A stretch of DNA of 38,814 nucleotides from Alectoria sarmentosa (Eukaryota; Ascomycota; Lecanoromycetes; Lecanorales; Parmeliaceae), in assembly GCA_009733775.1 (NCBI GenBank), contig WOGZ01000310.1, positions 1 through 38,814 on the forward strand, read 5' to 3'. Both the position numbers and the translations under genes were made by a program. Below, one piece after another: positions 32,346 to 38,814 of the stretch; positions within the stretch are counted from its first letter, which is position 1, and each line of letters begins with the position of its first letter. The notes beneath the pieces are model-generated. The model did no database searches, had not been told where the DNA came from, and saw only the letters and a list, made by a program, of their open reading frames with translations.

Positions 32346-33004
32346 CTACCCATCCAAAATCAACGACCCATTCCCAAACGGTCTAAACACATCATCCACG
32401 CTCAAAAACTGCAGGTCTGCCTCCACGAACCCATAATCATCCCCACACTCCAACATCCCCGCCAATATCAAGCCGCAGGTGCTGTGCCGCATCGACGGCG
32501 TAGGCTTCACGGTCAGCCGCGCGGCCCCCTCGGCCCAGACGCGCGTGGTCGCGATGACGATGTCGACGTGGTCGGGCAGCCGGCTCAGTTCGTACATGAT
32601 TTCCTCCTGCGCGGTGCTGAGGAGGTCGATGCCGTCGTCGAGGGGGATCGGGGCGCCGTAGTTTGTGTACTTGATTATGTAGGGCGTGTCGAGGATGCGG
32701 TAGAGGAAGGGGGCGGGGGGGAAGGATAGGCTGGGTGGGGGGAGGGGGTTAGTGTGGTGCTTTTGTTGACTTGGATGCGTTACCTTGACCGTGGATTTCC
32801 AATTCCAGTGGGCGCGGATGGGTTGGTGGCAGGTGGGGTGGTCTCGCAAGGTAGATCTCTCTGGTAATTCGAGGTAGTGTTCGTCAAGGCTTTTCCATTC
32901 TCGCAGACGCTGATTGGAAGTGTTAGCGCATAGCTAATTGCAACCAGATGAATTAATGTAGCAGGAAGGACTAATCGCGGTAGTACCCGTGTTGACGTTG
33001 ACAT
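32346..33004 (-). CDS. Small secreted protein B (family with A and C)
   Basis: Exons 32784-33004 and 32346-32730 are joined by a 53-nt intron (GTAACG...CCCAG, CACTAAC branch, phase 2), giving 201 residues. A signal peptide is visible (LPRLVLPATLIHLVAISYA). An ALTNTT motif before the intron mirrors LTNTT of protein A; after the intron come FPPAPFLYRILDTPYI and IKYTNYGAPIPLDDG, the family core (YGxPxPL). The C-terminal half has no known domain. The first half is Pro/Thr/Asn-rich. Function unknown. It lies about 1.5 kb from paralogue C, in opposite (divergent) orientation, so the pair may have arisen by inverted local duplication. No lesion seen. Confidence 0.7.
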
Positions 33005-34475
33005 GATCTCTGAAACTTGTAACAAGGTAGGAGGAATCGTGGGGTTAATGGCGTTGTTTAAAAACGAAGGAAGGAATGGAGGGACAGCCGTCCCGTCAGT
33101 ATGGTTGCGACTTGCGCCATGCGAGGGACATGCGACCAACCAATGTCCCCCAAAGTATCATGGAGTATCAATTCGTGGAAAAAGGCGGCCTAGAGACGGC
33201 TTTTCTTATCATCTTCACACGTGAGACTGGTAACTCGTCATCGATTCTGGCACCATGTGTTTTTTCAGACTCTTATTTGAAATAGCTGTAGTGGGCTAGT
33301 TTGAAGGTAATGAGATTGTATCCCGATAGACACGTCAGCTGAAGTCTGATGCGTACCTGTTTGTTGAGTCTCGCGGACTCGGTCAGCGATTGCCAGGACT
33401 TATGATCGCTAGCAACTCTTCTCTTCTTCTTTTTTTCCAACAATCTTGTACATGACAAGATTCAGCCAGATCACCAACGCGCTTACCGATGCTTAGCATA
33501 TAGCATTGATCTGGACTAGATACGGCGCTACGAGGACAAGGAGTGGGTTACTGGCTTCCAACCTCCAGGAACAGCGTGGATATGCAAAGTCATGGCCAAG
33601 AACTTCACTCACTCCGGGTTTCAGATCGATCGCCTTCCCAATAAACGCCGAGCAGGGGAGGGAAACTGAGAAAGCCAAGTATTGGAACAAGACTCAAAAG
33701 GATTGTCTCTATTACAGTGATTGTGATGCAATCCCTCCGTTCCCTGCGTCAGTCCCCATGCTAATTGTTCTGTCCTTCGTGAAGATCAAAAGGACCGCTA
33801 CAGCACCACCGAATACATCACACATCGGCACTAGTGTCAAGATCTTTGCCGCGACGAACGACAATGAGGTAGTGTCGTAGGAAGAGAAAACGGATGGTCC
33901 CACTGTTTTCTGCTAACAAGAAGGCAGAGTCTAGCTGTGGTTGATTAAGATTGGCAACGTTATACGGTGAGGACGGCACAAAGCAGCTTCGTGAGCTTGA
34001 CATCAGATTGGTCACATGGATTGTATACATCAACATCTTTTCATACCGTACGCTGGCGAGACCTTCCGGCGGGTGTGCTTGTACGAAGTGCAATTCGTAA
34101 TAATAGCAATCAAGAGGTGAGGAAGGGCTGGGATATTTGGAACACCCGACCACGGATCACGTTCAGTGAGGCGGGTGCACCGCGTTTGGAATACTTCTGA
34201 AGTAACAAGAGAACGGACTATGGCCGCAAGTATTGGCGGAAGTATTCGGGCTTGTGGTTGCCCCATATAGCCAAGGCTGTGAGGGCTGAATACTACGTTG
34301 TACGTTACGAAAAGCGTAGAGTAGTAGGCGAACAAGTTGTCCAATAATCTGAAGGTGTGGAGGCACATGCAACTTGCGAAGCGGCAGAAGAAGAGCCGTC
34401 AGTAACCGCAGTACAAATGCGACGTTGAAGATAAGAGCGATGCGGAGAATTCAACTGTGCAGTAGAGCTACAACA
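33005..34475. other. Intergenic between divergent paralogues B and C
   Basis: This holds the promoters of secreted proteins B and C. Minus-strand pieces at 33493-34153 (hydrophobic runs such as FVAAKILTLVPMCDVFGGAV) hint at a decayed membrane protein but are split by stops and frames, so none is called. A T/C-rich tract lies at 33418-33437. Confidence 0.35.
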
Positions 34476-35081
34476 ATGATAGTTTCCAGCACTAAATCGC
34501 TGCTCACTTTCGGGGCTCTCTCGTATTTTTGCACCCTGGCTACCACGGCACCTCATCCGGTTGCCCTCCAACTACTCCCTAATTCAGTCGTTGAAGGGCT
34601 CAATCTGCCAGCACCTTCCAATCTGACCCTCCCAACTGCTTCAAAGTATTCCCAGACTTCTTCTCCTAGGCATCCGGGCTAGAGATGACCAGTACTGACA
34701 GAGCACAGCACCGTCTCCGACCCCTACGACTTCCACATCGAAGGCTCATCCTTGACCGTCGAATTCTACGCCTATGGGCCCCCACTTAGTTACAGAAAGG
34801 TGGCCTCATGCTGCAGCAAAGCTTTGACAGATTGCCTGGAGCACGGCGGTCTCGACATCCCTGGTAGAGATAGGTTGATGGGCACCGATGTGCGCGTATA
34901 CAGTTCTGGCGATACGTACCTGCATCTTTATCCCGGCGAGAGTATGACGTGGGGCTTGCTGGATGACCTGCAGATGGATTTGAGGTATTTTCAGGGGCAT
35001 AAGTTGGATACCCCTAGGCAGACGAGCTTTATCTTGTTGGTAGAGGGGATTCATATTGGGCACGGGATCATAAGCTTGTGA
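34476..35081 (+). CDS. Small secreted protein C (family with A and B)
   Basis: Exons 34476-34645 and 34709-35081 are joined over a 63-nt intron (GTATTC...CACAG, CTGAC branch, phase 2), giving 180 residues. The start at 34476 yields a signal peptide (SLLTFGALSYFCTLATTA). Before the intron is LPAPSNLTLPTASN; after it are SDPYDFHIEG and VEFYAYGPPLSYRKVAS, closely matching A (PPDPY..., FHSYGPPAPLQDAA). The C-terminal half has no recognised domain (TYLHLYPGESMTWGLLDDLQ; SFILLVEGIHIGHG). A Cys pair (SCCSKALTDC) appears only in C. An upstream in-frame Met would add a basic, non-signal extension and is disfavoured. Function unknown; secreted, effector-like (inference). Confidence 0.7.
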
Positions 35082-35958
35082 CGGTGATGAGGGCGCTCTG
35101 GTCGCGAGGTTTGGTTTGAATGGATATATGATTTGACTCCATCACTCATATTCGACATGAATACACGTCTGACGGTGCCCAAAAGTTGTGGAGCGGCCTT
35201 CTTGATATTTGAGACGATGAAGAGAAAGACGTCTACGTCTACAATGGTGTGCGAGAGAATGATGTTGACGCTTCGAAGTGTTAATATAAAGTCTCGGCAT
35301 CTATTTATAGCTTGGTTTGAACACCATACTCGATCAAGGCTAGTGCAAAATGATTCCGTTACGATTTACTACGTCATTTCCTTCTGCATTCTCCTTTCCT
35401 CTTTTCTCAACCCCTCATCTAAACATAATTAAATCAGAATTGAGGACATGCATGGCGCCTTGAAAGAATAAGTGTGGAAAGATGAGAGAAGGATTGGCGA
35501 GCTGTCGTCCGGAAGTCTGACTGCCTATCAGACCGCAGAGAACGGGAAGGCCCCACGCCACTGGCCGAGTGGCCTCTTCGGGGTCACTCCCGACAGAAGC
35601 GTAAATCCTTCCCGTCCACCAACCACATGCGAGAAACTCCAAACATGTCTACCACACCTTCTTGAAGATGCAGCACCAACACCTGATCCACTGGCTGTCA
35701 GAAGCCGGCAACTAATCTACCTCAAGACAAGCCCTGGTGATCAATCCTTGTGACGCTGATGAGCCACGGGTGGGGATCCTTCGATTTCTTTGGTTCATAT
35801 GGAATTAAATCTGCACGGTGATATCGCATCGTGGCAAGCATTGCTCATTGTGAAGGCGGAGGTGCCAGTGATGGCATCCTTTGATCTAATTGCCAAGGAT
35901 GAAGGTGCTTGTGGGCTGAATGTCTGCCACCGATATGGAAGGTGGGATCCGCGCTTCT
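35082..35958. other. Intergenic, nothing recognised
   Basis: Short ORFs on both strands (35133-35432, 35415-35753) lack motifs. The 3' part is the upstream region of the PLC-like gene. Confidence 0.4.
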
Positions 35959-35963
35959 TATAA
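35959..35963 (+). promoter_or_regulatory. TATA-like box of the PLC-like gene
   Basis: TATAA within CTTATAAGATAAAA lies 72-76 bases before the start codon, a normal spacing for a short fungal leader. Confidence 0.4.
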
Positions 35964-36034
35964 GATAAAAGCAGACCCTGCGCCGTTCCCAAGTCAAGTC
36001 AAATATTATACCTCGAGTCTTCCTTCGCTTCACC

Positions 36035-36925
36035 ATGCATTCATTCTTTGTCTCCTTCTTCTTGCTCTCTCTTTCCTGCCTTGCTCCAACTCAAGCACAA
36101 TCCCTCTGTAATGGGTACGCTGAACTTTGCAGCCGTCAATACTCGAATGTCACTACAATCGGAACCCATGACTCTGCCTTCGTCGGCGACCTTCCCCAGG
36201 ACAACCAAGATGTCTCGGTGACCGCCCAACTGGATGCTGGCATCCGCTTCCTGCAAGCCCAATCCCATACAAATATCCTCGGGACACTAGAGCTCTGTCA
36301 TACTTCTTGCTTCGAAAAAGACGCCGGCAGCGTGGAGTCATACCTCTCAACAGTCAATACGTGGCTTGACGCCAACCCAGACGAGATTCTGACAATCCTG
36401 CTCGTCAACGGCGACAATGTGCCGGTCAGCATGTTCGATGCCGCATACACATCCAGCGGGCTCAAATCTTATGCGTACACTCCTCCGACCTCCCCTCTTT
36501 CGCTTGATGCATGGCCAACGCTGCAAGAGTTGATCACAGCCGGGACGCGTCTAGTCGCTTTTCTTGACGCTGGTGCCAATGCCTCGGTACCGTATATTCT
36601 GGACGAGTTCACCTATTTCTTCGAGACACCATACGATACCACAGATCCAACATTCCCTGAGTGCACCATCGATCGGCCACCAGGCGCAACTGCAGATGGT
36701 CGCATGTACATTGTCAATCATTTCCTCGATCTCGACCTGGACGGTATCGATATACCCGATGACGTGGCGGATAACACCACAAATGCGGCAACCGGGGTGG
36801 GTAGTATTGGCGCCCAGGCAAATTTGTGCACTGGACTGTATGGCAGAGCGCCGGTGGGGATACTGGTGGATTACTTTGATCAGGGCAATGTATTTGAGGC
36901 GCAAAATACCTTGAACGGGGTATGA
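36035..36925 (+). CDS. Secreted PLC-like phosphodiesterase (PI-PLC X-domain fold)
   Basis: A single exon of 296 residues with a strong TCACCATG start context. Residues 1-22 are a signal peptide (SFFLLSLSCLAPTQAQ). The fold is that of fungal PLC-like TIM-barrel phosphodiesterases: LCNGYAELCSRQYSNVTTIG leads to THDSAFVG (His45, the first expected active-site His), QLDAGIRFLQAQ at 65-76, and LCHTSC at 87-92 (His89, the second expected His, with paired Cys). WLDANPDEILTILLVNGDN, a MYIVNHFLD strand and a terminal GNVFEAQNTLNGV follow as in family members. Several Asn-X-Ser/Thr sites suit secretion. The true substrate of these fungal proteins is not established; they may act on glycerophospho- or GPI-type substrates. 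The reading frame is intact and of full length. Confidence 0.85.
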   Translation: MHSFFVSFFLLSLSCLAPTQAQSLCNGYAELCSRQYSNVTTIGTHDSAFVGDLPQDNQDVSVTAQLDAGIRFLQAQSHTNILGTLELCHTSCFEKDAGSVESYLSTVNTWLDANPDEILTILLVNGDNVPVSMFDAAYTSSGLKSYAYTPPTSPLSLDAWPTLQELITAGTRLVAFLDAGANASVPYILDEFTYFFETPYDTTDPTFPECTIDRPPGATADGRMYIVNHFLDLDLDGIDIPDDVADNTTNAATGVGSIGAQANLCTGLYGRAPVGILVDYFDQGNVFEAQNTLNGV

Positions 36926-37497
36926 AGACTTTGAATACGAAGGGTGGGCATTAAGAAGACCAAAAGAGAAGCAGCCACGAATGGACGAAGTTCAACCGAG
37001 ATATTATCTGGGCACTGACGGTCTCTGGGGTCGACTTTTCTTGCGTCTCGTCTTTTCTGTTCCTGATGTCGCCTGACCATCATTGATGTTGTGTTAAGGT
37101 CCTTCCATGTACTGGAAGACTATGATGTCCATGAGCGTATCGATCAATCCAATGCCAACCTCTTCATATCACAATGTTCATGTTTAAGCTGTTGCTGAGT
37201 GACTCTTTTCGGTGTTCCTGCCTGCTACTGTTTGTGCGCATGCCAGACTTTCTCACGAAACGATCTCTGACTTCAATTCAGCCATATCGACATGGTGGAA
37301 CGCTTTATGGCTTCTCCACCCAATATTTCTGCTGCCTTGCTGTCACATGACTTGCAGGTTGCCTCTTACAACGTTCCTACAAAATTCCTGCATGTACTTG
37401 ATTTCCATCGCATATTTGATTTCTCTATGGCCCTTGTTCCATTCTGCTACCGCAGTGTTAGACAGACTTCTTGCCACCCCCTAGTACACCGTTCATC
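36926..37497. other. Intergenic, nothing recognised
   Basis: 3' flank of the PLC-like gene. The ORF 37212-37484 (+) is hydrophobic in part but overlaps another frame of similar length and has no signal or domain, so it is not called. Confidence 0.35.
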
Positions 37498-37710
37498 ATG
37501 GTGCGCAGAAAGGAGTCGACAGGTCGTAACAAACCAGACAACAGCGGTAGCAAACTCAAAGCAAAGGATGGTACCAGCAAAGACGACGAGAAAGAGGAGG
37601 AGAGAAGGGAGCATCCTCGCTTTGGGCATTTCATGAGCCTCCTGTCCGAGATTCGAGATCTGGTACGCGAGTCCTCCGCAGCCAGTAGTCGTCGACCACT
37701 TGAACGATAA
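37498..37710 (+). CDS. Small hypothetical protein, 70 residues
   Basis: ATG at 37498 is in good context (CATCATGG). The product is highly charged: a basic, Ser/Lys/Asp-rich N-terminal half (MVRRKESTGRNK... KDDEKEEERREH) and a short amphipathic helix FMSLLSEIRDLV. No domain is recognised. It could be a real small nuclear-type protein, the first exon of a longer gene, or chance. It lies just 3' of the convergent M35-like gene. Confidence 0.3.
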   Translation: MVRRKESTGRNKPDNSGSKLKAKDGTSKDDEKEEERREHPRFGHFMSLLSEIRDLVRESSAASSRRPLER

Positions 37711-37821
37711 GGGCCCTTCGTGTGTGCACCGAGAAGCCTCTGCTATCTCCAGATTGATGGCAATGCCTGCTGTACTCTTCTTGATACAGACAGCCATCTA
37801 ATTCACAGACAGAGGCTTCGC

Positions 37822-38673
37822 CTAACGAAAAGAAAGATTCAGAGGGCACTGAAAAGGCTGCTCGGCATTCCCACTCGCACCCAAAGACTGCGCCCAAACC
37901 GCAAGCTCCGCGAAATTATCCGCATTCAATCCGTCCAGACCCGACCCATTCTCAACCAACTCATGACTCTGCTCCACCCCAGGCGCATTGTCGGCAATCG
38001 TGTCCCAAGTCGCCAATCTTGGAACAGTCTGCAACGTCTTAAGTTGCACAAACGTGCGCAGGAAGGCCCATCCCAAGGTCGCCAGCCCAGGCGTCCCGGT
38101 GCACGAGGGCGCGTTGCGAGGAAGAGTCCCATCGAGGAGGGCCGGACAGGCATAGATCTGCGCGGCCCCATTACCGGAGCCGAAGACGGGATTCGCGCCG
38201 ATGTATCCCCAGGTCGTGGTTTTGGAACCGCTGTCATCGACGCTGTCGTCGCCGGGGGATAGGGTGTTGCAGGTGGCGTCGGTGTCGTTGGCGCAGGAGA
38301 GTTGGATCTGGTTGTAGCCGAGGGAGCCGGAGGTGGGCAGATCTTGCAGCGGTTGGGTGGAGAAGAGGGTGGCGTTGAGAACGGCACTCGCGGTAGAGAA
38401 GTGGCTGGGCGCGAAGAAGTAGGAGGAGAGGAGGCTGTTGGATGGGGGCTCGAGGGCGGCGATGGCGCTGTTGCAGAGGGTCCGCATGTCTGTGATGGCG
38501 TTAAGGACTGCGGTTGTTTGGGAGGGAGTGCAGCCTGCGTTGGGGGCGAAGATGAGACCGTAGTAGGTGGTGGTGGTGGAGCGGGGGGAGAGGGGGGATG
38601 CTGTGGTTTGAGATGACAATGCATTTAGTAGCAATGGAAACCATGATAGGAGGCGATGATGCAGTCTAGACAT
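37822..38673 (-). CDS. Secreted protein resembling a degenerate M35-type metallopeptidase
   Basis: A single exon. The Met at 38673 (MSRLHHRLLSWFPLLLNAL) places a signal peptide at the N-terminus; an upstream in-frame Met at 38697 would add eight residues (291 in all, the numbering used here). The mature part is Ser/Thr-rich with conserved-looking Cys (TLCNSA, LSCANDTDATCNTL, IYACPALL, NAPSCTG, FQCPL). LGWAFLRTFVQL is followed by DNAPGVEQSHELV and LNADNFAELAVWA. The SHELV...NAD(N/T)(F/Y)A layout resembles the zinc-site region of M35/aspzincin proteases. Here the motif reads His-Glu-Leu-Val-Glu (245-249), lacking the second His of HExxH, so peptidase activity is doubtful. Family assignment is by eye and tentative; the frame is intact. 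Confidence 0.65.
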   Translation of the reverse strand: MSRLHHRLLSWFPLLLNALSSQTTASPLSPRSTTTTYYGLIFAPNAGCTPSQTTAVLNAITDMRTLCNSAIAALEPPSNSLLSSYFFAPSHFSTASAVLNATLFSTQPLQDLPTSGSLGYNQIQLSCANDTDATCNTLSPGDDSVDDSGSKTTTWGYIGANPVFGSGNGAAQIYACPALLDGTLPRNAPSCTGTPGLATLGWAFLRTFVQLKTLQTVPRLATWDTIADNAPGVEQSHELVENGSGLDGLNADNFAELAVWAQSLGASGNAEQPFQCPLNLSFR

Positions 38674-38794
38674 GTTCACGGCCTTTGAAAGTGGCATGCG
38701 ATGAGTATTTCGCTTGCTTGCAATAAATAATAAAACCCCAATTCACCAGACCAGTGCGAACAGATTGAAATCCGCAGCGCGCCAACTTTAATTC

Positions 38795-38800
38795 TTTATA
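38795..38800 (-). promoter_or_regulatory. TATA-like box of the M35-like gene
   Basis: TATAAA on the minus strand lies about 122 bases upstream of the chosen start at 38673. It is the only such motif in the short upstream region in the window, apart from a plain AT tract near 38720-38735. Confidence 0.25.
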
Positions 38801-38814
38801 CCACACCCACCCAC

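Noticed and set aside
33493..34153. Minus-strand membrane-protein remnant
   Set aside because: Hydrophobic pieces are short, in different frames and without a recognisable family signature.
37926..38624. 232-residue minus-strand ORF and a 104-residue plus-strand ORF over the M35-like gene
   Set aside because: Both are shadows: one is almost only Pro/Ser/Ala/Thr, the other almost only Gly/Glu/Val, produced by the GC-rich codon pattern of the real frame.
1..38814. tRNA, rRNA or CRISPR features
   Set aside because: No T-loop/anticodon arrangement, ribosomal sequence or regularly spaced repeat array was noticed on reading; a tRNA scan was not possible here.

Overview
The window is nuclear DNA from a filamentous ascomycete (Pezizomycotina), perhaps a dothideomycete, though the exact class is inferred. 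Introns are short (about 50-165 nt, mostly GT-AG with CTGAC/CTAAC-like branch sites). The protein families are fungal: a HET-domain protein, GH71 and GH55 glucanases, a Goodbye-NACHT receptor, and small secreted proteins. A 4-kb AT-rich retrotransposon carries the footprint of repeat-induced point mutation (RIP).

Layout. 0.9-2.9 kb (-): a HET-domain gene broken by a frameshift and an in-frame TAG. 3.4-4.8 kb (-): an apparently intact four-exon GH71 alpha-1,3-glucanase. 6.1-6.7 kb (-): a decayed coding stretch of unknown family. 7.0-9.3 kb (+): a GH55 exo-beta-1,3-glucanase pseudogene with three stops and several frameshifts. 10.5-12.0 kb (+): a 500-residue F-box-like protein. 13.5-14.3 kb (-): a protein resembling the non-zinc-finger part of fungal MYND proteins, with two ACGCGT boxes upstream. 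14.7-14.9 kb: a 198-bp MITE-like element. 16.3-17.0 kb (-): small secreted protein A. 17.6-18.5 kb (-): a decayed multi-pass membrane protein. 19.5-20.2 kb (+): a conserved 230-residue basic protein. 21.2-26.2 kb (-): a five-exon, 1491-residue NLR-like receptor. 26.5-30.7 kb: the RIP-mutated LTR retrotransposon. 31.0-32.3 kb (+): a pseudogene of a large fungal hypothetical family. 32.3-33.0 kb (-) and 34.5-35.1 kb (+): small secreted proteins B and C, paralogues of A. 36.0-36.9 kb (+): a secreted PLC-like phosphodiesterase. 37.8-38.7 kb (-): a secreted protein resembling a degenerate M35 metallopeptidase.

How it fits together. This looks like an accessory, fast-evolving segment. It mixes wall-active and secreted proteins with two classes of fungal self/non-self recognition gene (HET, and a NACHT receptor with a Goodbye domain). 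About five coding units are decayed, mostly by point stops and single-base shifts. The best candidates for something undescribed are the three-member secreted family A/B/C, which shares a phase-2 intron and a Tyr-Gly-(Pro/Ala)-Pro motif, and the NLR with a TPR region and a Cys-rich C-terminus. All exon joins were worked out by eye from frame, splice signals and family expectations; no search or transcript data were available.
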